Origin: Peptoniphilus faecalis
GTDB taxonomy: Bacteria > Bacillota > Clostridia > Tissierellales > Peptoniphilaceae
Assembly: GCF_012976305.1 (NCBI RefSeq)
Contig: NZ_JABDSR010000004.1
Coordinates: 1 to 64,000 of the forward strand
Reading direction: 5' to 3'
Length of the DNA stretch: 64,000 bases
In this document: positions 44,025 through 53,817 of the stretch, in pieces
Numbering within the stretch: the first letter of the stretch is position 1
How the letters are laid out: every line of letters begins with the position of its first letter
Made by a program: the position numbers and the translations under genes
Notes under the pieces: generated by a model
What the model saw: only the letters and a program-made list of their open reading frames with translations
Databases searched by the model: none
Told to the model about the DNA's origin: nothing

Positions 44025-45701
44025 ATGTATAAAGCATTATATAGAAAATATAGACCACAGACTTTCGATGAAATATGTGGACAAGAGGCAGTGAAAGCTT
44101 CACTAAAGAATCAGGTAAAAACAGGAGAGATTAGTCACGCATATATATTTCAAGGTACAAGGGGAACTGGGAAGACTTCTGCTGCAAAAATTTTATCTCG
44201 TGCAGTAAATTGTCTTCATCCAGTTGATGGAAATCCATGCAATGAATGCGAAAATTGCAAGCAAATTTTAAAGGAATCAGTTTTAGATGTAGTTGAAATG
44301 GATGCAGCAAGTAATAATGGAGTGGACGATATACGGGAATTAAAGGAAAAAGTAATTTATCCGCCTCAATCTCTTAAGTATAAAGTTTACATAATAGACG
44401 AGGTTCATATGCTATCCAAGGGTGCCTTCAATGCACTTTTAAAAATTTTGGAAGAACCACCAAAGCACTTGATTTTTATACTTGCAACTACAGAAATCCA
44501 CAAAATTCCTGCAACGATTTTATCTAGATCTCAAAAATTTAATTTTAAAAGAATATCCATAGAGGAAATTGCAAAAAATTTAAAAAAAATTACTTCTCTC
44601 GAAAAAAAACACTGTGATGATGAAGTTTTTACACTTATTGCAAAATCAGCTGATGGTGCAATGAGAGATGCACTTTCAGTTTTAGATCAACTTCTTACAA
44701 AAAATAAGGAACACATAACACTCAAAGATGCAATGGAAGTTCTTGGCATATCATCTTCAGAATTATTATTTACACTATCAAAGGCGCTAGTAGAAAAAAA
44801 TATAAGTGAGTCACTTTTAGCAATTGATGAAATATATAAAGAGGGAGTTGAATTTAACACTCTTGCTTCACAAATTTTAAGTCACTTTAGAGATCTTTTG
44901 TTAGTAAAAACTTTAAGAGATCCCAATAAAATTGTCTATACGACTTATTTAAATGAATTTAGAGAACTTGCTGCAAGAGTTGATATCGAGGAACTTTTAA
45001 TAATTATTGATATTTTAAAAAATTTATCAATGGAAATAAAATATGCAGACAATAAACGTGTAGTATTTGAGATGAATGCAATAAAAATTTGCAATAGAGT
45101 TATTAAGGATGATTTAGTTCTTCGAGTTAAGGCTTTAGAAGATAAAGTTAATTCTTTTGGCGATGTAAATTTTGCATCAAATTCTTTTGAAGATCTTTCA
45201 AAGGATATTGTCCATAAAAATTCACTTAATATAAAAAATGTGGAAAACCAAATAAATAAAAGCATTGTCAATAATATTGAAAGTGATATAAATATAACTA
45301 AGCCCATAGAAAATGCTTCAATTGAAAAATCAAATCAATCTGATATAATAAAAGATAAAGGCAAAGTTCAGAAAGAGGGGATTACTCTAACTCTTGAAAA
45401 AATAAATAGTGATTGGCAAAAAATATGTCAAGAATTAATTTCTAGAAAATATCACGGGTTTGGTAGAAATCTTGCCTTTGGAAAACCAATGAAGTTTCAC
45501 GATGATATTTTAGAAATTGTATTTAAAGAAGGACATGAGTTCTATTATACTTATTGTTCTGATTCTGAAAGGAAAAACATTTTGTCAGATCTTTTAAAGA
45601 ACATATATGGTATAAATATAGATGTTCGGATGAAGTTGCAAAAAAGTGGAGTAGATAAATTAGAAGAAATATTTGGAAAAGATAATATAGAAGAAATTTA
45701 G
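44025..45701 (+). CDS. dnaX: DNA polymerase III subunit gamma/tau
   Basis: 558 residues. It starts MYKALYRKYRPQTFDEICGQEAV, with Walker A GTRGTGKTS, the zinc cysteines (C, then CNECENCK), Walker B IIDEVHMLS and sensor ILATTEIHKIPATILSRSQ. The clamp-loader ATPase core is followed by a linker (about 390-450) and a C-terminal tau-like domain. It is the first gene of the conserved dnaX-ebfC-recR operon. TATAAT at about 44003 and AGGTGAG precede the start. No SRP RNA or tadA gene is seen upstream. Confidence 0.96.
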   Translation: MYKALYRKYRPQTFDEICGQEAVKASLKNQVKTGEISHAYIFQGTRGTGKTSAAKILSRAVNCLHPVDGNPCNECENCKQILKESVLDVVEMDAASNNGVDDIRELKEKVIYPPQSLKYKVYIIDEVHMLSKGAFNALLKILEEPPKHLIFILATTEIHKIPATILSRSQKFNFKRISIEEIAKNLKKITSLEKKHCDDEVFTLIAKSADGAMRDALSVLDQLLTKNKEHITLKDAMEVLGISSSELLFTLSKALVEKNISESLLAIDEIYKEGVEFNTLASQILSHFRDLLLVKTLRDPNKIVYTTYLNEFRELAARVDIEELLIIIDILKNLSMEIKYADNKRVVFEMNAIKICNRVIKDDLVLRVKALEDKVNSFGDVNFASNSFEDLSKDIVHKNSLNIKNVENQINKSIVNNIESDINITKPIENASIEKSNQSDIIKDKGKVQKEGITLTLEKINSDWQKICQELISRKYHGFGRNLAFGKPMKFHDDILEIVFKEGHEFYYTYCSDSERKNILSDLLKNIYGINIDVRMKLQKSGVDKLEEIFGKDNIEEI

Positions 45702-45709
45702 GAGGAAAT

Positions 45710-46051
45710 ATGGCTAGAGGTGGATTCAGTGGTTTCCCTGGTGGAGGCGGAAGAAATAATATGATGAAGCAAATTGAGAAGCTTCAAAAGCAAATGGAAG
45801 AAATGCAAGAAAATTTAGCAAATGAAGAAGTTTCTGCGACTTCAGGGGGCGGTGCAGTTTGTGCAACTGTTAATGGAAATAAAGAACTTATTTCTATTAA
45901 GCTTGACAAAGATGCTGTTGACCCAGAGGATGTTGAAATGCTTGAAGATTTAATTGTAGCGGCAGTAAACGAAGCTATGAGAAGTGCTGAAAGTAAAATA
46001 AATTCTCAAATGGGTAAATTTACTGGCGGATTAAATATTCCGGGGCTATAA
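45710..46051 (+). CDS. YbaB/EbfC nucleoid-associated protein
   Basis: 113 residues: a glycine-rich start ([14 protein letters not shown]), the helical [14 protein letters not shown] segment and the conserved [37 protein letters not shown] core. A DNA-binding dimer of unclear physiological role, always close to recR. Between dnaX (8 bases) and recR (1 base). Confidence 0.94.
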   Translation: [113 protein letters not shown]

Positions 46052-46052
46052 G

Positions 46053-46655
46053 ATGAATAAAGAAATTGGTCCTATTGAAGACTTGATAAAAAAGTTAAAT
46101 AGACTTCCTGGGATTGGTTCAAAAACGGCTCAAAGGCTTGCCTATTACATCATTGGACTTGATGAAAATGAAGTGAAAAATCTTTCAGAAGCTATTATTT
46201 CTGCGAAAAAAAACACAGTTGAGTGTTCTATTTGTATGAATTATGCAGATAGTGATCCTTGTGAAATTTGTTCTGACAAGACAAGGGATGATTCAATTAT
46301 TTGTGTAGTTGAAGGACCAAAGGATGTGGAGGCAATGGAAAGATCTCTTAGTTTTCGAGGAAAGTATCATGTCCTTCATGGGGTAATATCTCCATTAAAG
46401 GGCAAGACTCCAGAAGATGTCAAGGTTAAAGAACTAATTAATAGAGTTGAAAAGGGAAATATTAAAGAGATAATAGTTGCGACTAATCCAACAGTTGATG
46501 GCGATGCAACCGCAACTTATATAAAAAATGCTCTAAAAGACTTTGACATAATAATTTCAAGAATAGGATATGGATTGCCAGTTGGAGGAGACCTTGAGTT
46601 TTATGACGAGATAACAATTCAAACGGCAATGGAAAATAGAAGAAGACTAGATTAA
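46053..46655 (+). CDS. recR: Recombination protein RecR
   Basis: 200 residues: helix-hairpin-helix (LNRLPGIGSKTAQRLAYYI), the C4 zinc finger (CSICMNYADSDPCEICSD), then a Toprim domain (IICVVEGPKDVEAMERS) and the Walker B-like C-terminus ATNPTVDGDATATYI. It loads RecA at gaps together with RecO/RecF. Last gene of the dnaX operon, followed by a terminator. Confidence 0.96.
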   Translation: MNKEIGPIEDLIKKLNRLPGIGSKTAQRLAYYIIGLDENEVKNLSEAIISAKKNTVECSICMNYADSDPCEICSDKTRDDSIICVVEGPKDVEAMERSLSFRGKYHVLHGVISPLKGKTPEDVKVKELINRVEKGNIKEIIVATNPTVDGDATATYIKNALKDFDIIISRIGYGLPVGGDLEFYDEITIQTAMENRRRLD

Positions 46656-46685
46656 TTTTGGGACTAAGTCCCAAAATTTTTCTTT
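46654..46685 (+). terminator. Terminator of the dnaX-recR operon
   Basis: Perfect stem AATTTTGGGAC / GTCCCAAAATT with T-rich tail. Confidence 0.88.
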
Positions 46686-46709
46686 TAATATTTTAGGAAG
46701 GGGAAGAAT

Positions 46710-48614
46710 TTGTCTAATAACAAAAATAATTTTAATAAGTACATTCCAACAATCCTCTATGTAATTTTAGCGATAGCAATTTTTTATGTAGTTGCAATAT
46801 TTCTAGTTCCAAAATTAAATAAAGAATCTGATATAAAGGAAACTGATTATGTATCCTTTGTAAATATGGTCAATAAGGGTGAAGTTAAGAAGGCAGAGAT
46901 AAGAGATAAAACTATTGCCTTTGAAGTAGAAAAGGACGGGGAAAAAACAAGGTATCAAACTAATAGGATGTACGATCCAAATTTAGTTGATAGACTAGTG
47001 AATAAAGATGTAAAATCTGCACAAGTTTATAAAGCGGAGATGAATCCAGTATTGTCCTTTATAATTTCAACGGTGGCTACCTTTGCAATCTTTATTGCTT
47101 TTTGGCTATTTCTTTCAAAATTCATCTTTAAAAAAATGGGTGATGTTGGTCCAATGAATTTTGGAAAGAGTGGGGCAAAAATTTATGTGGAATCAACTGA
47201 TGGAATAAAATTTGAAAATGTGGCAGGTCAAGATGAAGCAAAGGAAGCTTTATCAGAACTTGTAGATTTTTTACACAATCCAAAAAAGTATACAAAAATC
47301 GGTGCAAAATTACCCAAGGGTGCACTTTTAGTAGGACCTCCAGGGACTGGTAAAACTCTTCTTGCAAAAGCCGTGGCAAGCGAAGCGGAAGTACCTTTCT
47401 TTTCAATATCCGGTTCAGCTTTTGTTGAAATGTTTGTAGGGCTTGGTGCAGCAAAGGTTAGAGATTTATTTAAACAAGCTGTGGAAAAGGCTCCTTGTAT
47501 AATTTTTATTGATGAAATTGATACAATTGGAAAAAAGAGAGATGGAGCGGGATTTTCGGGAAATGATGAAAGAGAACAAACTCTTAACCAACTTCTTTCT
47601 GAAATGGATGGATTTGATGCGAAAGCAGGAGTTGTAATTCTTGCTGCAACCAATAGACCCGATTCTCTTGATCCAGCTCTATTAAGACCAGGTAGGTTTG
47701 ATAGGAGAATCCCTGTTGAACTTCCAGATTTAAGTGGAAGAACTGCAATTTTAAAAGTTCATGCAAAGGACATAAAAAAAGAAGAGGGCATAGATTATGA
47801 CAAAATTGCTCGTGCAACTGCAGGAGCAAGTGGAGCTGATCTTGCCAACATGGTAAATGAAGGTGCTCTTCGTGCAGTTCGTGAGGGTAGAGATAAAATG
47901 AGCGAAAGGGATTTGGAAGAATCTGTTGAAGTTGTCCTTGCAGGATATGAGAAGAAAAATGCAGTTATTTCTCCGAAGGAAAAGAGAATTATAGCTTATC
48001 ACGAAGTAGGTCATGCCCTTGTAGCTGCAAAACAAAAGGATTCGGCACCAGTTCATAAAATTACAATTATTCCAAGGACTTCAGGTGCATTGGGCTATAC
48101 TATGCAAGTTGACGAAGAAGAAAAGTTTCTTATGTCAAAGGAAGATGCAATTAATAGTATTGTAACTTTAACTGGAGGAAGGTCCGCTGAAGAATTAATA
48201 TTTGGGATTAGAACAAGTGGTGCTTCAAATGACATTGAAAAGGCTACAAAAATTGCCAAGGCAATGGTAACTAGGTTTGGCATGACAGATGAATTTGGTT
48301 TTGTTGCACTTGAGTCTATGACAAATGCCTATCTTGGTGGAGACACTTCTCTTCAATGCTCACCACAAACTCAGTATGAAATTGATGAAGCAGTTCAAAA
48401 AATTATTGGCGATGCCCATGATAAAGCTCGTAAAATTTTAAAGGAAAATATTAAAGCACTTCACGCAATTGCCGAATATCTTTTGAGACAAGAAACGATT
48501 ACTGGCGAAGAATTTATGGACATTTTAAAAGAATATGACAGTAAAGAAGAGCAAGTTGAAATGCAAAGAGAATCCGAAGATCGTAATAAATCTATAGAAA
48601 ATAGTGAAGATTGA
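46710..48614 (+). CDS. ftsH: ATP-dependent zinc metalloprotease FtsH
   Basis: 634 residues from TTG 46710 after AGGGGAAG. Two N-terminal membrane helices flank a small extracytoplasmic domain, then the AAA core (Walker A GPPGTGKT, Walker B IIFIDEIDTIG, SRH ATNRPDSLDPALLRPGRFDR) and the zinc site HEVGH with a downstream third ligand region. It degrades unassembled membrane proteins and regulators at the membrane. Located away from hpt/tilS with which it is often linked. Confidence 0.96.
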   Translation: MSNNKNNFNKYIPTILYVILAIAIFYVVAIFLVPKLNKESDIKETDYVSFVNMVNKGEVKKAEIRDKTIAFEVEKDGEKTRYQTNRMYDPNLVDRLVNKDVKSAQVYKAEMNPVLSFIISTVATFAIFIAFWLFLSKFIFKKMGDVGPMNFGKSGAKIYVESTDGIKFENVAGQDEAKEALSELVDFLHNPKKYTKIGAKLPKGALLVGPPGTGKTLLAKAVASEAEVPFFSISGSAFVEMFVGLGAAKVRDLFKQAVEKAPCIIFIDEIDTIGKKRDGAGFSGNDEREQTLNQLLSEMDGFDAKAGVVILAATNRPDSLDPALLRPGRFDRRIPVELPDLSGRTAILKVHAKDIKKEEGIDYDKIARATAGASGADLANMVNEGALRAVREGRDKMSERDLEESVEVVLAGYEKKNAVISPKEKRIIAYHEVGHALVAAKQKDSAPVHKITIIPRTSGALGYTMQVDEEEKFLMSKEDAINSIVTLTGGRSAEELIFGIRTSGASNDIEKATKIAKAMVTRFGMTDEFGFVALESMTNAYLGGDTSLQCSPQTQYEIDEAVQKIIGDAHDKARKILKENIKALHAIAEYLLRQETITGEEFMDILKEYDSKEEQVEMQRESEDRNKSIENSED

Positions 48615-48692
48615 CATTTTAAAATTATATTTAAGATGGGTAAGTATTGGCTTTTAAAGATTATGCTTTTAAATTCAAATTAATATTTATTT

Positions 48693-48746
48693 AGGCTCTA
48701 TATGTCTGTTAGAGATTTTACTTTTCAACAGATGTATAGAGCCTTT
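48693..48746 (+). terminator. Long hairpin after ftsH
   Basis: AGGCTCTATATGTCTGTT pairs with AACAGATGTATAGAGCCT (two mismatches) with a 16-base loop, followed by a short T stretch. Its GGCTCTAT end resembles the ISL3-like end at 1908 but the rest does not. Confidence 0.65.
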
Positions 48747-48900
48747 AAATAATAAATAATAAGATTTAAAGATTAAAGAGAAATAAATTAAAAATGATCT
48801 GCATATGCAAATTAAAAATTATAATACAAAATTTTTAATATAATGGTAAAATTATAGTAGAAGCGATACTTCAAATTTTATAATTTTGCAAGGAGGAGAA

Positions 48901-50100
48901 ATGAAAAAAAATAGTTTTTTTAATTCCTTAGTTTTTAAACTAATATTAGGAATTATCATTGGAATTTTTGTAGGAAGAATCTCTAGTGAATCTGCTATCG
49001 TTGTAATTGATACTATTAAGAGAATAGTTGGAGATTTAATAAGTTATATTGTTCCACTTATAATTTTGGGATTTATAACTCCTGCCATTGTTTCTTTAAA
49101 GGAAAGTGCAGGCAAGATACTAAGTGTAACACTTATTATATGCTACATATCATCTGTTGGAGCAGCTACAATGTCATTTTTGGCAGGTAGAGCAATAATA
49201 CCTAAACTTAACATCGCATCAAATGTTGGAGCAGGAAATGTTATTCCAGAATCAATTTTTAAATTATCAATAGCTCCAATTATGCCTGTAATGACTGCTC
49301 TCGTTACATCAATTTTATTTGGAATTGCAGTAATAGTTACAAAGTCAGAACATTGGGAAAATTTACTTTTAGAATTAAACAAAATAATCTTATCTATTGT
49401 AAATAATTTTGTTATAAAAATTCTTCCAGTTTACATTGCTACAACTTTTGCAGCATTGTCATATGAAGGTGCAATTATTTCTGAACTTCCAGTTTTCTTA
49501 AAAATTATTCTTATTGTAATTGTAGGGCATTTTATTTGGATGACAGTAATGTATTCAATTGCAGGAGCTATTTCAAAAACAAACCCTAAGGAAGTATTTA
49601 AACACTATTTACCAGCGTATTTAACAGCAGTTGGTACTATGTCTTCAGCAGCAACACTTCCTGTTGCACTTGAATGTGCTAGGAAATCTAAGACACTAGA
49701 TCCAAAGATTAGAGACTTTGCAATTCCACTTTGCTCTAACACTCACTTGTGTGGCTCTGTATTAACTGAAGTTTTCTTTGTAATGACAGTTTCACAGATT
49801 TTAACTGGAAAGCTTCCTGAAACATCAAATATGATAGTATTCATAGTTTTACTTGGAATTTTTGCCATAGCTGCACCAGGAGTGCCTGGCGGTACTGTCG
49901 TTGCATCTCTAGGACTTATAACATCAGTTCTTGGTTTTAATGACACAGGAACTGCCCTTATGCTTTCAATTTTTGCACTGCAAGATAGCTTTGGAACAGC
50001 ATGTAATGTAACATCAGACGGTGCAATTGCACTAATGGTTACTGGAATATTTGACAAAGTTCCTGGCAAGGGAAAAAGTAGTAAGGCTAAGGAAATTTAA
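48901..50100 (+). CDS. DAACS-family (SLC1-like) cation symporter with altered substrate site
   Basis: The start is ATG 48901 behind AAGGAGGAG. 399 residues, eight-helix SLC1 fold with the SSAATLP loop (HP1). The usual NMDGT motif is replaced by a THLCGS segment, and the helix 8 motif reads QDSFGTACNVTSD: Asp362, Thr366, Asn369 and Asp373 are kept, but the position of the acidic-substrate arginine (GltPh Arg397) is Gly365. The family drives uptake of amino acids or dicarboxylates with Na+ or H+; loss of the Arg argues against glutamate, aspartate or C4-dicarboxylates and for a neutral substrate. Confidence 0.85.
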   Translation: MKKNSFFNSLVFKLILGIIIGIFVGRISSESAIVVIDTIKRIVGDLISYIVPLIILGFITPAIVSLKESAGKILSVTLIICYISSVGAATMSFLAGRAIIPKLNIASNVGAGNVIPESIFKLSIAPIMPVMTALVTSILFGIAVIVTKSEHWENLLLELNKIILSIVNNFVIKILPVYIATTFAALSYEGAIISELPVFLKIILIVIVGHFIWMTVMYSIAGAISKTNPKEVFKHYLPAYLTAVGTMSSAATLPVALECARKSKTLDPKIRDFAIPLCSNTHLCGSVLTEVFFVMTVSQILTGKLPETSNMIVFIVLLGIFAIAAPGVPGGTVVASLGLITSVLGFNDTGTALMLSIFALQDSFGTACNVTSDGAIALMVTGIFDKVPGKGKSSKAKEI

Positions 50101-50116
50101 TATTAATTTAAAGATT

Positions 50117-50143
50117 AAACCAAGGAGCTTCCTTGGTTTTTTC
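50117..50143 (+). terminator. Terminator after the symporter
   Basis: Stem AACCAAGGA / TCCTTGGTT followed by TTTTTT. Confidence 0.88.
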
Positions 50144-50348
50144 ATTTAGAAGTTATTAAATGATAAGTTAATAATTTTTAATATAATTTTTGTTAAACCT
50201 AAAATTATTGAAAAAGTCCAAATTATTGCAAAATGATATGGGAAGATTTTTATTTAACAAATTCCTATAATATTATATAAAAATTCCTCTTTAAATTTAT
50301 TAAAATAAAAGTTAGATGATAATAAATTTCAGAATTGGAGGAAATAAA

Positions 50349-50777
50349 ATGAGTAAAGTAAATGTAATATACTGGTCAGGAACTGGCAACACAGAGAAAA
50401 TGGCAAATGCCATTGTTAAAGGGGCAGAAGGCGAAGGCGCTGAAGTAAAATTAATCCAAGTTGGATCTGCAACTGAGGATGATGTAAAAAATGTTGATAG
50501 AATTGCCTTTGGCTGTCCAGCAATGGGTGCAGAAGAACTTGAGGAAACTGAAATGAGACCTTTTATGGATAAAGTAAATCCACTTCTTTCAGGGAAAAAT
50601 GTTGTTCTATTTGGTTCTTACGAATGGGCTGACGGCGAATGGATGAAACTTTGGCAAGAAGAAGTTGAAAATACTGGAGCAAAATTAATTGCAGATGGAT
50701 TTGCTGCTTATGATGACCCAGATGAAGATGCATTAGAAGAGTGCGAAGCTCTTGGAAAGGATCTTGCAAGGTCATAA
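50349..50777 (+). CDS. Flavodoxin
   Basis: The start is ATG 50349 behind TTGGAGGAA; the longer frame from 50316 includes that site. 142 residues with the phosphate-binding loop SGTGNTEKMA, the FMN 60s-type loop FGCPAMGAEELEE and the 90s loop FGSYEWADGEWM. A short-chain FMN electron carrier that substitutes for ferredoxin under iron limitation. A DUF3793 gene follows after 6 bases, a pairing frequent in clostridia. Confidence 0.92.
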   Translation: MSKVNVIYWSGTGNTEKMANAIVKGAEGEGAEVKLIQVGSATEDDVKNVDRIAFGCPAMGAEELEETEMRPFMDKVNPLLSGKNVVLFGSYEWADGEWMKLWQEEVENTGAKLIADGFAAYDDPDEDALEECEALGKDLARS

Positions 50778-50783
50778 GATATC

Positions 50784-51365
50784 ATGGAAAAATCTATTTT
50801 CATTGAATTTTTTAATCATATAAAAAATTTTAAAGATTTTGAATATATCTTAGCTTTAATAAAATCCACTGTGGCTCCAACTTTAAAAGATTTAAAATTA
50901 GGCACAATGATGAACTTAAAAAATGGAAATAGACCGTTGAAAGATTTATGGGTAAAAAATAAACTTCTCATAAAGGAAGCTTTAGGACTAGATTTTTATG
51001 AGCTCAATGAGGGAAAGGATTTTATTTTAGTTTATTTTTTTAAAAAAGATTTACTTATAAAAAAATTATCCACGCCGAAGATTTTAGATTTTCTAAATAC
51101 AATGGGTTATGAAAATTGTTTTAAACTTGAAGATTATCTTAGTTTATTAAAGAGTCGATTTAATGGCACTTGCCCTGATGAAATTGGTGTATTTCTAGGA
51201 TATCCTCTAAAGGATGTAATTGATTTTAAGGATCGCCACAAAAAAATATGCAAATGCACAGGATATTGGAAGTGTTTCAACGATGAAGAAAGTTCCAGAA
51301 AAGCTTTTGAAAAATTTGATGAAGTAAAAACTATTGAGATGAAAAGTATTTTAGATGGATGTTAA
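50784..51365 (+). CDS. DUF3793 family protein
   Basis: 193 residues. The C-terminal CPDEIGVFLGYPLKDVIDF and KCTGYWKCFND segments are the family signature, with an N-terminal LIKSTVAPTLKDLKLGTMMNL. The function is unknown. DUF3793 genes usually stand next to flavodoxin genes, as here, and are thought to belong to redox or iron-limitation responses. Two cysteines (C-K-C) near the signature may bind a metal. Confidence 0.85.
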   Translation: MEKSIFIEFFNHIKNFKDFEYILALIKSTVAPTLKDLKLGTMMNLKNGNRPLKDLWVKNKLLIKEALGLDFYELNEGKDFILVYFFKKDLLIKKLSTPKILDFLNTMGYENCFKLEDYLSLLKSRFNGTCPDEIGVFLGYPLKDVIDFKDRHKKICKCTGYWKCFNDEESSRKAFEKFDEVKTIEMKSILDGC

Positions 51366-51393
51366 GATTAAAGTGGCACATAAAGTTGTGTTT

Positions 51394-51428
51394 AAACCAG
51401 GGTTAGTTTATACTAGCTCTGGTTTTTT
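51394..51428 (+). terminator. Terminator after the flavodoxin-DUF3793 pair
   Basis: AAACCAG-GGTTAGT pairs with ACTAGCT-CTGGTTT, then TTTT. Confidence 0.75.
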
Positions 51429-51488
51429 AGATATTTTAGTTTGCCATAAAATTGAGTTTGATTTATGTTAATGTTATATATTTTGCCA

Positions 51489-51516
51489 TAAAAAACCACC
51501 CTTTTAAAGGTGGTTG
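51489..51516 (-). terminator. Terminator of gltS
   Basis: Stem AACCACC / GGTGGTT (51494-51515); on the minus strand it is followed by TTTTTTT. Confidence 0.8.
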
Positions 51517-51531
51517 TAGATAAATATTAAA

Positions 51532-52761
51532 TTATTTTACAAAAGTTTTAATAAAAGTTAGTACTATTGGTTGATATATAATGTCTACTAAGAAAGCTCC
51601 AACTATAGGAACTATCATCATGGCTTTTCTACTCATGCCATACTCTTCGTTAATTGCAGTCATATTGACTATGGCAGATGGAGTAGCACCAAGTCCGTGA
51701 CCACAAAGTCCTGCACACATAACTGCTGCATCATAGTTCTTTCCAAGGGCTCTAAATACGAAGAAGTAAGCGTAAATTATCATAAAGATTACTTGACAAA
51801 TTAGAACTACAAGAACTCCGCCCATTAAATCTTGAAGTTCCCAAAGTTTTAATGTCATAAGTGCAAGTGCAAGGTATAGGTTTAACATTACATCTCCAAT
51901 ACCATCTACTAAATTTCCGCTGAATTTGTACAGATGTGCTTTTTCATTTACATTTCTAAGTATTACTGCTATAAACATTGCACCGACATAATCGGGAAAA
52001 TCCATATTAATTAAAGTGCCGATAAATTTAGAAACTAATGTACCAATTGCCATTGAAATAATAATTGCAGCAACATTCTTAACTATGTCTAAGTTTGTTA
52101 GTTCAATTTTTTCTTCTTTAAAAAGACTGTCTAGTTTTGAAGAGTCAAAATTATCCTCAACAGGTTTTAAGTCGTTTTTGAAAATCAATCTTCTTCCAAG
52201 GGGTCCACCTATTACTACTCCAAAGATAAGTCCAAAAGTTGCAGCAGCAGCGCCAACTACTGGAGCTTGTTCATATCCCAGTTTAGCAAAGGTAGAACCA
52301 TAACTCATTGCAGCTCCGTGTCCACCAATCATTGATATAGATGATGCAAGCATACCGTAAGCTGGCTGAAGGCCAATAGTTTTTGAAACACCGATGCCAA
52401 TTATATTTTGAAAAAGTGATAAAAGACCACAGATTAGCCAGTAAATAATTAATAGTTTGCCACCTGACTTTAATATCTTTAAGTTTGCTCCAAGACCTAC
52501 TGTTGTAAAGAATGCCAACATAAATGTTGATTGAAATACATTTTCATAACCAAAGTTAAAAGTATTTGTTTTATAACCTATAAATGTGATAAACATAAAC
52601 AAGAAGCCACCGACAACGGGTGCAGGTATACAATATTTTCTTAAAAATGAAGATCTATTTTTAATTCCATAACCCACAAGTAGTAATATCACAGCCAGGG
52701 CAAGAGTTAAAATAGAATCAAGGTTAATTGTTAAAACGCCATTTTCTCTTATAAATTCCAT
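51532..52761 (-). CDS. gltS: Sodium/glutamate symporter
   Basis: 409 residues, about ten to twelve membrane helices. GltS features: FITFIGYKTNTF-, FFTTVGLGANLKILKSGGK, the two re-entrant loop motifs GGHGAAMSYGSTF and GLCGHGLGATPSAIVNM. It imports glutamate with sodium; glutamate fermentation is common in related peptococci. Its start ATG 52761 is preceded on the minus strand by AAGGAG. The divergent GNAT/aminotransferase genes lie 338 bases away. Confidence 0.93.
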   Translation of the reverse strand: MEFIRENGVLTINLDSILTLALAVILLLVGYGIKNRSSFLRKYCIPAPVVGGFLFMFITFIGYKTNTFNFGYENVFQSTFMLAFFTTVGLGANLKILKSGGKLLIIYWLICGLLSLFQNIIGIGVSKTIGLQPAYGMLASSISMIGGHGAAMSYGSTFAKLGYEQAPVVGAAAATFGLIFGVVIGGPLGRRLIFKNDLKPVEDNFDSSKLDSLFKEEKIELTNLDIVKNVAAIIISMAIGTLVSKFIGTLINMDFPDYVGAMFIAVILRNVNEKAHLYKFSGNLVDGIGDVMLNLYLALALMTLKLWELQDLMGGVLVVLICQVIFMIIYAYFFVFRALGKNYDAAVMCAGLCGHGLGATPSAIVNMTAINEEYGMSRKAMMIVPIVGAFLVDIIYQPIVLTFIKTFVK

Positions 52762-53099
52762 AATTTACTCCTTTAAATAAAATATATAAATGCATTACAC
52801 TCTACATAATTAAATAATAACATTTATATAAATTTCCTTCAATAAAGAAATCACAATTTAATTTGTTAAACCAAAGGTTAAAGAATTTTCATTCTAGTTA
52901 TAATTATAATTTTGCAATATTTTATTGTCGATACTTTTTAAAAGAATCTGGAATATTTATTGCTTTTGTTGTAAAATTATTAAAACACATCATTTATACT
53001 AATGCATTAAAACCAATGTATTAAAAAAATGCAACAAACGTTTAAGTAAAATTTATTTTTAGATAAAATATTGTTATAGGGTACTATGAAAGGAGTCCT
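52762..53099. other. Divergent AT-rich intergenic region
   Basis: 338 bases between gltS (minus) and the GNAT gene (plus). It should hold both promoters; AAAGGAG at about 53090 is the ribosome site of the plus gene. Short repeats of TGCATTA/AATGTATTA occur (52792, 53002, 53016), a possible operator, but no riboswitch or RNA gene is recognised. Confidence 0.4.
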
Positions 53100-53789
53100 A
53101 TGGAAAAATTAACATTTAAATTTTTAGGAAAAAAACATATTGATAAAATTTATGAACTTACTTCAGAAGTTTACGAGGGAATAGAAAATAAAGAAATTTT
53201 CTCACACGACTCAAAGAGCGACTTGGAACATATAATAGATAATGGAGGAGCTTTTATTGGAGTTTATGATGGGGATAAACTTGTTGCTTACAGAAGTATT
53301 AAAGTTCCTAATGATGAGGAAAACTTGGCCTATGATGTGGACTTTTATTTAGATCCAAAAAAAGTTATTATAAATGATACAGTTGCTGTTTTAAAGGAGT
53401 ATAGGGGGAAAAATCTTCAAAATATTACAAGGGAAAAATTAGAAGAGAAATATAAAGACTCTAACTTCACTCATAAAATGTCTACGGTTTCACCAAAAAA
53501 CTATCATTCATACAAAAATACTTTGGATTCAGGATATATGCTTGTAGCACTAAAAAAGAAATATCCCGATGAATTATGTGAAGAGGGTTATGATAGATTT
53601 ATTTTATTAAAGTCAGAAGATATTGATTTTGATTTTACTGGTGAAGAAGTTATAATTAATGCTAGTGAAATTGATAAATTAAAAGAAATTTTCGCTTCAA
53701 ATTATTTTGGAGTGTCTGTAGATGATAAGGGCAATATTTTATTTAAGAAAGTTAAACCCTTTGATAGGTTTATCGCAGAAAATGAATAA
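53100..53789 (+). CDS. GNAT-like acetyltransferase
   Basis: 229 residues. The first about 155 residues have the GNAT pattern: AFIGVYDGDKLVAYRSIKV (beta 2-3), DVDFYLDP, VAVLKEYRGKNLQNITREKL (acetyl-CoA pyrophosphate loop, R-G-K-N) and a following HKMSTVSPKNYHSYKNTLDSGY. The C-terminal domain is not recognised. The substrate is unknown. It is 28 bases upstream of a class V aminotransferase and may act on the same metabolite. Confidence 0.65.
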   Translation: MEKLTFKFLGKKHIDKIYELTSEVYEGIENKEIFSHDSKSDLEHIIDNGGAFIGVYDGDKLVAYRSIKVPNDEENLAYDVDFYLDPKKVIINDTVAVLKEYRGKNLQNITREKLEEKYKDSNFTHKMSTVSPKNYHSYKNTLDSGYMLVALKKKYPDELCEEGYDRFILLKSEDIDFDFTGEEVIINASEIDKLKEIFASNYFGVSVDDKGNILFKKVKPFDRFIAENE

Positions 53790-53817
53790 TTATCTTTAAA
53801 TATTAGGGGGAATAAAG

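Noticed and set aside
48693-48746. Hairpin beginning GGCTCTAT considered as another ISL3 end
   Set aside because: Only the first eight bases match the IS-like ends; the perfect stem-loop right after ftsH is better explained as a terminator.
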